The translations under genes and the position numbers were made by a program. This document shows, piece after piece, positions 55,659 through 63,938 of a stretch of DNA of 64,000 nucleotides (the stretch's first letter is position 1; each line of letters opens with the position of its first letter). The notes beneath the pieces were generated by a model. The model was not told the origin of the DNA and made no database searches. It saw nothing but the letters and a program-made list of their open reading frames with translations. The stretch comes from UBA10649 sp963700255 (GTDB taxonomy: Bacteria > Actinomycetota > Actinomycetes > S36-B12). The DNA lies in contig CAVOWW010000023.1 in NCBI GenBank assembly GCA_963700255.1, positions 1 to 64,000 of the forward strand, read 5' to 3'.

Positions 55659-56087
55659 CTAGTCCGCGTCCCTCGCGTTGCGCAGCCGCTTGGTCTGCCC
55701 GCGGGCCTTCTTCGCCTTGATCCGCTTGTCGACCGCGGAGCGGCTCGGCTTGGTGGCGCGCCGCGCCTTGGGCGGCGGGGCCATCGCCCGGCGCAGCACG
55801 TCGGCGAGCCGCTGCTCGGCAGCCTTGCGGTTCTGGAACTGGCTGCGCTGCTCCGATGCGGTGATCGTCAGGCAGCCGTCCTGCAGCCTGGCGCCTAGTC
55901 GCTCGATGGCCCGCTGCCGGAAGTGCTCGGGGATGCTCGGGCTCGACGCCACGTCGAAGATGAGCTGCACGCGGGAGTCGGTGGTGTTGACACCCTGGCC
56001 GCCGGGACCGCCGGCTCGGGAGAACTTCCAGGTGAGCTCGTGCGCGGGGATGACGACGCCGCCGCGGATGTGCAGGGTGTCGTCCAT
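55659..56087 (-). CDS. arfB: Alternative ribosome-rescue factor ArfB (YaeJ-type hydrolase)
   Basis: 142 aa from ATG 56087. WKFSRAGGPGGQGVNTTDSR contains the GGQ loop that cuts peptidyl-tRNA; HFRQRAIERLGARLQDGCLT and ASEQRSQFQNRKAAEQRLAD follow. The tail KPSRSAVDKRIKAKKARGQT is the basic extension that enters the empty mRNA channel of stalled ribosomes. The length is exactly that of ArfB, without the codon-recognition domains of RF1/RF2. An upstream in-frame ATG at 56105 adds only six residues. Confidence 0.9.
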   Translation of the reverse strand: MDDTLHIRGGVVIPAHELTWKFSRAGGPGGQGVNTTDSRVQLIFDVASSPSIPEHFRQRAIERLGARLQDGCLTITASEQRSQFQNRKAAEQRLADVLRRAMAPPPKARRATKPSRSAVDKRIKAKKARGQTKRLRNARDAD

Positions 56088-56174
56088 GTGCCAAGGATGA
56101 CGCATCCCCTGCGTGACCTCTGCGGCGCTTGCCGGGCTGGCGGGCGCTAGGTTCGGCGGCGGAAGGAGGAGAGC

Positions 56175-56651
56175 ATGGGCGAGACGACCGGCACGTCGGG
56201 CCTCGAGCTGCACTGGCCGATCAAGCGCAGCTTCATCCGCTACGTGGCACGCATGACTGACGGCCAGATCCTCGGTGGGCGTGGCGTGCGGCTCGTGGAC
56301 GCGAGCACCTTCGTCTTCCCCTCCGAGCCGACCGACGACGCCGAGCTGCTGACGTTCGGCGGCGAGGTCCGCCTGCAGGCGCATGGGGGTGCCCTCGCCG
56401 TCCGTCTCGCAGATCCCCGAGTGGACCTGCGCGGCGCGCGAGCCACCCTGACCGTCGAGAACCCCGAGGGCTCGGGGCCACACGTGCGGCTGGTGACGTT
56501 CGTGGCCTCGTCCTCGTCCACCGGAGTCGATCAGACGACCTGGACCGGGACCGATGTGCGGCTGACCGTCGAGGCGCTGCCCCTCTTCGGCGGGTACTAC
56601 GGCGAGGACGAGCCGTTCGACGACCTCCTGATCGTGACGACCAGCGCCTGA
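56175..56651 (+). CDS. HtaA-domain protein
   Basis: 158 aa, intact. LELHWPIKRSFIRYVARMTD is the HtaA start (L-x-W-x-K-x-SF-x-x-YV), with the Tyr often a haem ligand, then VRLVDASTFVFPSEP, VRLQAHGGALAVRLADPRVD, ARATLTVENPEGSGPHVRLV and a closing GGYYGEDEPFDDLLI (the usual end is YxxGxxxDPl). There is no signal peptide, unlike secreted haem-uptake HtaA, so it may be a cytoplasmic binding protein. It is divergent from arfB with about 90 bp between, room for both promoters. Confidence 0.7.
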   Translation: MGETTGTSGLELHWPIKRSFIRYVARMTDGQILGGRGVRLVDASTFVFPSEPTDDAELLTFGGEVRLQAHGGALAVRLADPRVDLRGARATLTVENPEGSGPHVRLVTFVASSSSTGVDQTTWTGTDVRLTVEALPLFGGYYGEDEPFDDLLIVTTSA

Positions 56652-56672
56652 CCGCACCGCCCAAGCTCGGGC

Positions 56673-56951
56673 TCAGCCGCCTCGAGCCCTGTGCCAGCGC
56701 GAGTACACGTCGCGACGGTGCCCGAGGGTGACGATCACCACGACGAGCACGTCGTCGCGAACCTCGTAGATGATCCGGTAGTCACCGATGCGCACGCGGT
56801 AGGCCGGGGTCCCTGCCAGGCGCCGTGATGCGGGTGGTCGCGGGTCCTCAGCCAGCAGCAGGATCGCCGCCTCGAGACGCCCGCGCATCGCGCCGGTGAC
56901 CTTCCGCAGCGCTCGCCTCGCGGCGGGCTCCACCTCGATGCGATACGTCAC
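56673..56951 (-). CDS. RelE/ParE-family toxin
   Basis: 92 aa from GTG 56951, overlapping the antitoxin stop by four bases. YRIEVEPAARRALRKVTGAM, RLEAAILLLAEDPRPPASRR, LAGTPAYRVRIGDYRIIYEV and LVVVIVTLGHRRDVYSRW are the standard RelE blocks, with RIGDYRIIY at the catalytic strand and the basic GHRRDVY end. RelE toxins cut mRNA in the ribosomal A site. Complete, with a complete antitoxin gene just before it. Confidence 0.85.
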   Translation of the reverse strand: MTYRIEVEPAARRALRKVTGAMRGRLEAAILLLAEDPRPPASRRLAGTPAYRVRIGDYRIIYEVRDDVLVVVIVTLGHRRDVYSRWHRARGG

Positions 56952-57193
56952 CAGCCCAGCTCCGCCTTCACCTGCTCCCAGGGCATGGCCGATCCGTCCT
57001 CATCGCGCGCAGCTCGATAGGCGCGCAGATCCTCGAGTTCCTCCCACGCGTCCTGGAGCTCTGCGTAGACCTCGGGCCGGACGAAGACTCCGATGGTCGT
57101 GCCGTGCCTCTGCACGAAGACCGCCTCGGCCATCGAGGTCTCGACGGCTGCAGCGAGGTTCTGACGGAAGTCACTGACGGTCATGGAGGCCAT
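56948..57193 (-). CDS. Phd/YefM-family antitoxin
   Basis: 81 aa from ATG 57193. ASMTVSDFRQNLAAAVETSM, AEAVFVQRHGTTIGVFVRPE is the Phd/YefM DNA-binding fold, and EVYAELQDAWEELEDLRAYR is the helix that covers the toxin. It binds the RelE-type toxin and represses the pair from the site upstream (57201-57228). Intact. Confidence 0.85.
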   Translation of the reverse strand: MASMTVSDFRQNLAAAVETSMAEAVFVQRHGTTIGVFVRPEVYAELQDAWEELEDLRAYRAARDEDGSAMPWEQVKAELGW

Positions 57194-57200
57194 GGAAGAA

Positions 57201-57228
57201 TCGTACGTAATGACTGTCTTTTCGTACA
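57201..57228 (-). promoter_or_regulatory. Direct repeats upstream of the toxin-antitoxin pair
   Basis: TCGTACG (57201-57207) and TCGTACA (57222-57228) start exactly 21 bp apart, two helical turns, just upstream of the antitoxin ATG. The surrounding 40 bp is AT-rich compared with the rest. It is a probable operator/promoter of the pair. The 57,230-57,363 stretch beyond holds hairpin GGGACC/GGTCCC and a long G-run. Confidence 0.45.
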
Positions 57229-57363
57229 GATATCGACGATCGGCTCCGACGCCAGGCCGCCCAGGCGTTGGCATGGCCGGGACAGATCGGCGAAGAAAGG
57301 GGATCTGGGGGCTGGGACCGCCGATTGGTCCCGGATTCCGGGACAAACGGGGGGTGGGGGGGG

Positions 57364-57993
57364 TTACGCGCGCTGGGCGAGGAGCCAGAGGAAGGACTGC
57401 GTCCCGCCGGTGGGCGTGGTGTGCTGCTCGCGCTGGGTGTCCAGGACGGTGAACCCCTCCCCCATCGCGGCCTCGAGCTCCGCCTCGCTGTAGCGGGTGA
57501 TCGGCAGTCCCGAGCACATCTCCGGTCCATCCTCGGCGAAGGTCGCGATGATGACGTGCCCGCCGTGCGGCACGCTCTCGCGCACCAGGTGCCAATAGTG
57601 CTGCTGCTCGTCGGGATCGGTGAGGAAGTGGTAGGCGGCGCGGTCATGCCACACGTCGAAGGTGCGGTCCGGCTGCCAGTCGCGGATGTCGGTGACGACC
57701 CACGTGACGGGCGCCTCGCCGATGCGCTGGTACGCGGCGTTGAGTGCCTGCTGGCTGAGGTCGACGACGGTGACGTCGCGGTGCCCGGCCTCCAGCAGCC
57801 GGTCGACCAGGCGGCTCGCGCCCCCGCCGACGTCGACCACGCTGGCGTGCAGGTCGGCCACCTGGCCGATCAGCGCGAGGCTCGTCTCGGGGGTGTCCTG
57901 GAACCACGACACGTTGGTGTCACCAATGGTCGAGTACCGGTGGTCCCAGTACTCCGCGGAGCCCAGTTCGGGCTCCGCTGCCGGATCGGTCAT
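57364..57993 (-). CDS. Class I SAM-dependent methyltransferase (TehB-like group)
   Basis: 209 aa from ATG 57993, overlapping the UPF0182 stop. The start SAEYWDHRYSTIGDTNVSWF, QDTPETSLALI is the typical entry of this group (YWDxRY...WFQ..P). Motif I: SVVDVGGGASRLVDRLLEAG; motif II: VTVVDLSQQALNAAY; VTWVVTDIRDWQPDRTFDVW, HDRAAYHFLTDPDEQQHYW, and HGGHVIIATFAEDGPEMCSG. It resembles thiol- or tellurite-type small-molecule methyltransferases. Substrate unknown. Confidence 0.8.
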   Translation of the reverse strand: MTDPAAEPELGSAEYWDHRYSTIGDTNVSWFQDTPETSLALIGQVADLHASVVDVGGGASRLVDRLLEAGHRDVTVVDLSQQALNAAYQRIGEAPVTWVVTDIRDWQPDRTFDVWHDRAAYHFLTDPDEQQHYWHLVRESVPHGGHVIIATFAEDGPEMCSGLPITRYSEAELEAAMGEGFTVLDTQREQHTTPTGGTQSFLWLLAQRA

Positions 57994-60900
57994 GCCGCGG
58001 TGCCCGCCGGCTGCGTCTCGTCGACCGGGGCCTCCTCCACGGGCGCCTGCTCGCCGGGCAGGAGTCCGCCGCTGAGCTGGGCCTCGGCCGTCGCCGCGGC
58101 GTCGAGGGCCGCCTTCAGGCGGTCCTGAGCCTCGCCGTACGCGGCGAAGTCACCCCGGGCCAGCGCGATCTGGCCATCCTCGTAGGCGCGCTGCGCCTGC
58201 GTGATGGCGATGGCCAGGTCGGTGGCCGGATCGCCGGTCGGCTCCTCGGTCGGGGTCGGCGTGGGCGTCGGCTCGACGGGGTCGCCGTTCTCGTCGAGGG
58301 TGCCGTCGGTGAGCTTCTGGTCGGCCGTGGCATCGGGGCTGGTTCCGAACACCTTGGCCAGCGCGACGTCAAGGGTGTTCTCGAGCGCGACGTTCTGTCC
58401 GTAGCCGACGAGCACCTTGCGCAGCAGCGGGAAGCCGTCGGTCGTTGCCCGGATGTAGACCGGCTCGACGTAGAGCAGGCCGTCGTTGAACGGCAGGCTC
58501 AGCAGGTTGCCGAACTCCACCTCGGAGCCACCGCGCCGGAGCAGGGACAGCTGGCTCGACACTGTCGGGTCGGACTCGAAGTTGTTCTGCACCTGCTGCG
58601 GCCCGGGAATGGTCGTGTTGCTCGGCAGCTGGAGCACCCGCATCGTGCCGTAGCCCTCGCCTGGTGCGGAGTCGACGGACATGAAGGCGGCAAGGGTCTG
58701 CCGTCGCTGCGGCGCGAACGTGGTCGTCAGCGAGAACGTCGGCGCCTCCTGTCCGGGCATCTGCAGCGTGAGGTAGTACGGCGGCTGGAAGACCTGCGCC
58801 GGCGAGACGGTGGGGTCATTCGGCACGATCCACACCGCGGAGCCGTTGTAGAACGTCGTCGCGTCGGTGACGTGGTACCGGCTGAGCACCGCCCGCTGGA
58901 TCTTGAACACGTCCTGCGGGTAGCGCACGTGCGCCAGCACCTCGTCCGGCATGTTCTCCACCGGCTCGACGACGCCCGGGAAGGCCTTCATCCACGTCAT
59001 GAGCACCGGATCGGTGGGATCCCAGGCGTACAGCGTCACTGTGCCGTCATAGGCGTCGACCACGGCCTTGACCGAGTTGCGCACGTAGTTGGCCTGGTCG
59101 CGCGGCAGCAGGGTGCTGGGCAGGGTCCGCTGACTGACGGAGTCGCTGGTTGCGTCGCTCAGCGAGACGCGGCTGCTGTACGGGTACTCGTTCGACAGCG
59201 TGTAGCCGTCGACGACCCACTTGATGCGCCCTTCGGCGGCGATGGGGTACGGATCCTGGTCGAGGGTCAGCCACGGCGCGACCTTCTCGACGCGGGTCAG
59301 CGGATCGCGATCCCACAGGATGCGCGACTCCGAGTTGACCAGGTCGGACAGCAGGATGTTGGTGTCCTGGAACTTGGTGGCGAACAGCAGGCGCCCGAAG
59401 AGGGAGCCCATGGGCACGCCACCGGTGCCGGTGTAGGTGTTGGTCGCCTGGCCCGTCGGGCTGGCGTCGTCGGGGAAGTCGAGCTCGACCGGCGGGGTTC
59501 CCTCGGGCGCGCCGACGATGCTGTACGCGGGGCTCAGCTCGCCGAAGTACACGCGCGGCTGCGGGACGTCGAGCTCGCCGACGGCCGGGATCTCGCTCTC
59601 GAAGAAGTCCGGCTGGCCGTTGGACAGGGCCGTGTTGTCGTAGGCCGCGACCAGGCCGAAGCCATGCGTGAACACGGTCCGGTCGTTCGTCCAGTTGCGC
59701 TGGCCGTCCGGGATGCCGGCGAGGTTGATCTCGCGCACCGCAACGATCGCGCCGCGCTTTCTGCCTTCCAGGTCGTACCGGTCGACGTCGAGCTTGTTGT
59801 TGAACGAGTAGTAGCCGCGGATCTGCTGCAGCTGGTTGTACGTCGGCGACACGACCGCGGGGTCCAGCAGCCGGATGGCGTTGAGCGTGCCGGCGTTCGC
59901 GGTGAGCACCTCCGCCGTCGGCGGCGCCACCGTGCCCGGGTACTCGATGATCTCGCTGTCGGCGATGTCGTACGCGGCGCGCGTGGCGTTGATGTTGCGC
60001 TCGATGAAGGGCTGCTCGCGGACGAGCTCGCTGGGCCGCACCTGGAACTGCTGGACGATCAGCGGGTACAGGGTGCCGACGACGACGCTCGTGAGGACCA
60101 GCAGGCCCGCACCGAGGACCGGGATGACCCAGCGGCGGCGGAAGACGTTGATGAAGAAGAGCACGGCGACCAGCACCGAGATGGCAGCCAGGATGTTGAG
60201 GGCCGGCAGCACCGCGTAGACGTCGGTGTACTTCAGGCCGGTGAAGCCGGCGACGAGCTGCTGGCTCTGCGTCGACAGGGCGAACCGGTCGAACCAGTAC
60301 GACACCGCCTTCAGCAGGATGAACAGGCCGATGAGCAGGCTCAGCTGCGCCTGCGCCGCCGTGGTCGCGCGATCGCCCTTGGGCTGCAGGCGCAGTCCGC
60401 CGTAGAGGTACTGCACCGCGACGACCGACAGGATGCTCAGGAAGATGACGCCGAAGCCGAACCCGATGAGGAAGCGGTAGAACGGCAGCTCGAACGTGTA
60501 GAACGACAGGTCAAGGCCGAACTGCGGGTCGGTGATGCCGAAGGCGGTCGAGTTGCGCCAGAGCAGGTAGGTGCCCCACTCGGCTGCCGCGGTCAGTCCG
60601 GTGAGGAAGCCGATGCCGATCGAGATGACCAGCGTCAGCCGGCGCCGGTACGGCTCGAGAGCGACCCGGTAGCGCTCCAGGCTCGCCTGCTCGGGTGTCA
60701 TGCCCCGGAAGGTCGGACGGGTGCGCCAGGCGATCCACATCGACAGTCCCACGGCGAGCCCCATGAGCGTGCCGAACACCACGAACAGCACCGCGCGGGT
60801 GACGATCGAGGTGGTGAACACCTGGGTCTTGCCCACCGACTCGAACCACAGCCAGTCGGTGTAGTACCCGGAGAAGATGACGAAGGCACCCACCAGGAGG

Positions 60901-61010
60901 GCCAGGACGATGATCGTGGGCAGCAGCACGCCCCGGCGACGGGGCGCCTCATCGACGTCTGCGCCGCCCGGTCCGCTGGGGCCGCCCATCCCGGGCATCT
61001 CGAAGGTCAC
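57990..61010 (-). CDS. UPF0182 family membrane protein
   Basis: 1,006 aa, intact, GTG 61010 (ATG 61001 also possible). Seven membrane helices are in the first 330 residues (GVLLPTIIVLALLVGAFVIF, YGGLRLQPKGDR, FALSTQSQQLVAGFTGLKYT, DVYAVLPALNILAAISVLVA). The large outside part has ERNINATRAAYDIADSEIIE, DKYDLE-like repeats, FGLVAAYDNTALSNGQPDFF and NSVKAVVDAYDGTVTLYAWD-PTDPVL, all highly conserved in this family. The C-terminal 80 residues are PTPTPTEEPT and helical. Widespread in actinobacteria, role unknown. Coupled to the methyltransferase gene. Confidence 0.93.
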   Translation of the reverse strand: MTFEMPGMGGPSGPGGADVDEAPRRRGVLLPTIIVLALLVGAFVIFSGYYTDWLWFESVGKTQVFTTSIVTRAVLFVVFGTLMGLAVGLSMWIAWRTRPTFRGMTPEQASLERYRVALEPYRRRLTLVISIGIGFLTGLTAAAEWGTYLLWRNSTAFGITDPQFGLDLSFYTFELPFYRFLIGFGFGVIFLSILSVVAVQYLYGGLRLQPKGDRATTAAQAQLSLLIGLFILLKAVSYWFDRFALSTQSQQLVAGFTGLKYTDVYAVLPALNILAAISVLVAVLFFINVFRRRWVIPVLGAGLLVLTSVVVGTLYPLIVQQFQVRPSELVREQPFIERNINATRAAYDIADSEIIEYPGTVAPPTAEVLTANAGTLNAIRLLDPAVVSPTYNQLQQIRGYYSFNNKLDVDRYDLEGRKRGAIVAVREINLAGIPDGQRNWTNDRTVFTHGFGLVAAYDNTALSNGQPDFFESEIPAVGELDVPQPRVYFGELSPAYSIVGAPEGTPPVELDFPDDASPTGQATNTYTGTGGVPMGSLFGRLLFATKFQDTNILLSDLVNSESRILWDRDPLTRVEKVAPWLTLDQDPYPIAAEGRIKWVVDGYTLSNEYPYSSRVSLSDATSDSVSQRTLPSTLLPRDQANYVRNSVKAVVDAYDGTVTLYAWDPTDPVLMTWMKAFPGVVEPVENMPDEVLAHVRYPQDVFKIQRAVLSRYHVTDATTFYNGSAVWIVPNDPTVSPAQVFQPPYYLTLQMPGQEAPTFSLTTTFAPQRRQTLAAFMSVDSAPGEGYGTMRVLQLPSNTTIPGPQQVQNNFESDPTVSSQLSLLRRGGSEVEFGNLLSLPFNDGLLYVEPVYIRATTDGFPLLRKVLVGYGQNVALENTLDVALAKVFGTSPDATADQKLTDGTLDENGDPVEPTPTPTPTEEPTGDPATDLAIAITQAQRAYEDGQIALARGDFAAYGEAQDRLKAALDAAATAEAQLSGGLLPGEQAPVEEAPVDETQPAGTAA

Positions 61011-61104
61011 CTAGCCAACCTACGACAGCCGGCCCGCCGGTGCCCCATGGGCATCCGCCTGCCGGGCTGGTCGCTCCCGTGCGTGCGGCTCTCGGTCACG
61101 GCGC

Positions 61105-62343
61105 TCAGGCCGCTTCTGCAGGGCAGGAGGGGACGGTCTGGCCGGCCGTGTACGCCTGGATCGCCGCGACGCCGTCCGTCAGCGTCTCCACCGGTGTGAC
61201 GGTCAGGCCGTCCGGGATATGGCCCGTGGCCTCGACGCAGTGCTCGGCCGGCATCAGGAACAACGTCGCACCGGCGGCACGCGCTCCGGCGAGCTTCTGG
61301 CGGATGCCGCCGATCGGCCCGACGGTCCCGTCGGGCTCGATCGTGCCCGTCCCGGCGATGTGCTCGCCCGCGGCGAGGTCCTCCTCGGTGAGCTTGTCGA
61401 CGATGCCCGTGGCGAACATCAGGCCGGCGCTGGGGCCGCCGATGTCCTCGAGAGTGAAGTCGATGGGGAATCCTGCCGAGTAGTACTCGCCGACGCCGAT
61501 GCCGATGTACGGCACGCCGGCGTCCTCGGGGTTGTCGGCGGAGGTGACGCTGACGGTCTCCTCGACGTCGTCCTTGACGACCTCGGCCCCGTCAGCGGTG
61601 TCCTCGGAGAGCACGCCGTCACGGCGCACGACGATCTCGAAGGTCGTGCCGATCGGCTGCGACCGGATCGCCTCGGCCACCTGCGTGACCTCGGTGATCT
61701 CCGTGCCGTTGATGCTGAGGATCTCGTCCCTGGGCAGCAGCACGCCGTCGGCGGGCGTGCCCTCGAACACCGCCGTCACGACGTTCTGGGTGATCACCGG
61801 GCGCTCGAGGTACGTCATCGCGGCCGCGACCGCGTTGGACTCGGAGGTGCTGAACAGCATCGCCTGCCGCTGGCGGACCTCCTCGCCGGACACGTCGTCG
61901 GGGAAGAGCAGCTCGCGCGGCACGACCGCGTCGTTGGGATCGAGCCACGAGGCGATCGCGTCGACGAAGGTGAGGCCGCCCCGCGGGCCGCCGGACTCCA
62001 GCACCGTCGTCATGTCGAGGTTGCCCGAGACGGGGAACGTCTCAGTGCCGGTGATGGTGATGACGTCAGTGCCGTCCTCCTGGCCGATGACGTTGAACGT
62101 CGGGCCGGGGGCCAGCTTCACGAACGGCACGGGCAGCAGGAACGCGACCGCGATCAGGCCCGCGGTCACCGCACCGCTGATGATCAGGGTCCAGCCGCGT
62201 CGGGTGGGGTGCATCAGCGCCGCCCACCAGCCGGTCGCGGCCTGCTCCGCCTCGGCGTCGATGGGGGCGTCCACCGCAGCGTCGTTCGCCGCCTGGTGCG
62301 TCGACTCGTTCGTCGACTCGCTGGTCGACTCGTCCGTACTCAC
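61105..62343 (-). CDS. PDZ/S16 (Lon-type) membrane protease, YlbL family
   Basis: 412 aa. The N-terminus is acidic, then one membrane helix WTLIISGAVTAGLIAVAFLL (about 52-71). A PDZ domain follows (GVLLPRDEILSINGTEITEV). The protease domain at the end has GGPSAGLMFATGIVDKLTEE (catalytic Ser), GTIEPDGTVGPIGGIRQKLA, GARAAGATLFLMPAEH (catalytic Lys in RQKLAG). The protein faces outside, anchored by the helix. It follows UPF0182 as in many actinobacterial genomes. Substrate unknown. Confidence 0.9.
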   Translation of the reverse strand: MSTDESTSESTNESTHQAANDAAVDAPIDAEAEQAATGWWAALMHPTRRGWTLIISGAVTAGLIAVAFLLPVPFVKLAPGPTFNVIGQEDGTDVITITGTETFPVSGNLDMTTVLESGGPRGGLTFVDAIASWLDPNDAVVPRELLFPDDVSGEEVRQRQAMLFSTSESNAVAAAMTYLERPVITQNVVTAVFEGTPADGVLLPRDEILSINGTEITEVTQVAEAIRSQPIGTTFEIVVRRDGVLSEDTADGAEVVKDDVEETVSVTSADNPEDAGVPYIGIGVGEYYSAGFPIDFTLEDIGGPSAGLMFATGIVDKLTEEDLAAGEHIAGTGTIEPDGTVGPIGGIRQKLAGARAAGATLFLMPAEHCVEATGHIPDGLTVTPVETLTDGVAAIQAYTAGQTVPSCPAEAA

Positions 62344-62346
62344 GGA

Positions 62347-62589
62347 TCAGGCCCGAGGGGTGGGTTCGGCCGGATCATCCGGAGTCGGCCCGGGACTGGC
62401 AGTGGGGTCGCTTATGCGCACGTTCCCGCTGGGCGGCATGGGTCGCTCCATCGCCTCCTGCATGCGTCGCAGTCGCTGCATCGAGTCCTCCGCTGTGGTC
62501 GGCTTGGCCGGTCGGCTGCGCAGCATGACGAACAGGACCGCGAGGACCGTTGCCACGAGCGGGATGAGCCACCAGGCCAGGGCTGACAC
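62347..62589 (-). CDS. Small one-helix membrane protein
   Basis: 80 aa from ATG 62589. MSALAWWLIPLVATVLAVLF is one membrane helix, then basic KPTTAEDSMQRLRRMQEAM, a helix, and a proline-rich end. It lies four bases before the protease gene, so they are probably one operon. No known family, but small proteins of this shape accompany YlbL in actinobacteria. Confidence 0.6.
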   Translation of the reverse strand: MSALAWWLIPLVATVLAVLFVMLRSRPAKPTTAEDSMQRLRRMQEAMERPMPPSGNVRISDPTASPGPTPDDPAEPTPRA

Positions 62590-62747
62590 GGGACTCCTCG
62601 ATCGACAGGCTGCGTTGGTGGGACGGGATCGCCCCCACAGTGGTTCCTGTCAAGAGTACGGGGTGTGTAAGGGAACCCCGTCCGGCGGCAGGTCGCCCCG
62701 CGGCCCGGTCACCGCCCCCGCGCCCCGCGCGGCCCCCGGAAAGCGAC

Positions 62748-62813
62748 GGACCCCCGGGGCTCTCCACCGCGTTCGCCTTCCCCTTGCGAACGGGCGTGTT
62801 ATCCCGGGGGTCC
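62748..62813. repeat. Nested inverted repeats
   Basis: The outer arms are GGACCCCCGGG (62748-62758) and CCCGGGGGTCC (62803-62813), a perfect 11 bp. Inside lies a perfect 7-bp pair, CGTTCGC (62770-62776) and GCGAACG (62786-62792). Together they can fold as a two-stage hairpin in RNA or a cruciform in DNA. It lies in the gene-free interval 62,590-63,040. Confidence 0.6.
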
Positions 62814-62882
62814 AACGCGCCTGAACCTAGGGAGTGCGGAACCGCGGAGTCAACGCGAATGGCGATAGTCGTTCACCGACCC

Positions 62883-63023
62883 TGTGGACGACCTGTGCAT
62901 GCCCTGTTGACGACCTCGCGTGTCGCTGTGGACGGCAGGTGCATAGTGCTGGGGACGAACCTGAGGATGACTGTCCCGCCCCCGCTCTGACCAGCGGAAA
63001 CACCGTGCCCAGCCTGTGGACAA
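62883..63023 (+). promoter_or_regulatory. Cluster of DnaA-box-like TGTGGAC motifs
   Basis: TGTGGAC occurs at 62883-62889, 62927-62933 and 63015-63021; the last, TGTGGACAA, is an exact reverse complement of the actinobacterial DnaA box TTGTCCACA. A related TGTTGAC is at 62905-62911. No dnaA or dnaN gene is near, so a replication origin is not indicated. It could bind DnaA for gene control or titration. Confidence 0.35.
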
Positions 63024-63040
63024 GAAATACTTACGGGCGC

Positions 63041-63925
63041 TTACCTGCCGTTCACCCTGCGGACGAGTCGCAGGTCGCCGCTCACCTTGGCGTAGCCCAT
63101 CGATGCGTTCAGCGCGCGCATGCGCTCGTTGCGCTCCTCATTGGTCGTCCGCACCGAACGGGCACCGGACTCGAACGCGTACCTGTGCACGGCCTGCTTG
63201 GCGGCCCGCGCCAGCCCCCGCCCGCGCGCCCGCGGGGAACTGCCGGTGAAGCCGATGAACCACGGCCCCTCGCTCGTCGGCATCAGCGACGAGCCGGCGA
63301 GCACGCCGTCGGCGTCCACGATGAGCACCCAGACCAGGTCGGGGGCCATCTGCAGGAGGATGCCGTTGGTGATCCGGGACCCGTAGATCTCCACCTCGGG
63401 GTAGTCGCCCACCTGGCCGAGGAAGCCGTCCACGTCCAGCCCGGATGCCGCCACATCGGCACCCGTCACCATCCGGGCCACCACCCCGTCGGGCAGGACG
63501 GGGTCGGGCGGACGCACGTCGAGGTCGAGAACCGAGTCGACGCCATGCCCGAGCACCTCGAAGCCCCAGTGGCGGGCGATCGCGAGCGAGTGCTCGTCAT
63601 GGTCCGGCATCCCCGAGCCGGCATCCGCCTGCTCGACGAGTGGCAGCAGCTCGGCGTACATCGCCGCGCCCAGACCCAGCCCCCGATGGCTCGGGTCCAG
63701 CAGGACGAGGATGGACGGGTAGGGCAGTCCCTCGGGGTCGTTGACCCCGCCGAAGCCGATCCGCTCGCCACCCGCCTCGGCCACGATCAGCCGGCGTAGC
63801 GGGGCTGCCTCGCCCGTCACGATCCGGCGCCATCCCTCAGGCGGCAGGCCCGGGTCCCAGTCGTGCAGGAGGCCGACGGCCCAGTCGACGTCGTCGTCGG
63901 TGAGGTCCCTGATCCTCGCGGTCAT
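63041..63925 (-). CDS. Tandem GNAT acetyltransferase
   Basis: 294 aa, intact, from ATG 63925. Two GNAT units: residues 1-135 (TARIRDLTDDDVDWAVGLLH, LIVAEAGGERIGFGGVNDPE, LLDPSHRGLGLGAAMYAELL, the HRGLGLG acyl-CoA loop) and 150-294 (VARMVTGADVAASGLDVDGF, LIVDADGVLAGSSLMPTSEG, TGSSPRARGRGLARAAKQAV, with RGRGLA). Both keep the Q/RxxGxG/A pyrophosphate site, so both may be active. Paired GNATs such as MshD make mycothiol in actinobacteria, but the substrate here cannot be told. Confidence 0.8.
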   Translation of the reverse strand: MTARIRDLTDDDVDWAVGLLHDWDPGLPPEGWRRIVTGEAAPLRRLIVAEAGGERIGFGGVNDPEGLPYPSILVLLDPSHRGLGLGAAMYAELLPLVEQADAGSGMPDHDEHSLAIARHWGFEVLGHGVDSVLDLDVRPPDPVLPDGVVARMVTGADVAASGLDVDGFLGQVGDYPEVEIYGSRITNGILLQMAPDLVWVLIVDADGVLAGSSLMPTSEGPWFIGFTGSSPRARGRGLARAAKQAVHRYAFESGARSVRTTNEERNERMRALNASMGYAKVSGDLRLVRRVNGR

Positions 63926-63938
63926 GGACCGCAGTGTC

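Noticed and set aside
57330..57365. Long G-run as a special element
   Set aside because: It is a simple homopolymer-rich tract just after the methyltransferase stop and likely sequence-quality sensitive; no structure is evident.
58872..61199. 775-codon open frame on the plus strand
   Set aside because: It lies antisense to the well-conserved UPF0182 gene and has the Arg/Asp/Val/Gly-rich composition of a GC-rich shadow frame.
62883..63023. Replication origin
   Set aside because: Only one full DnaA box, and no dnaA, dnaN or AT-rich unwinding region nearby.
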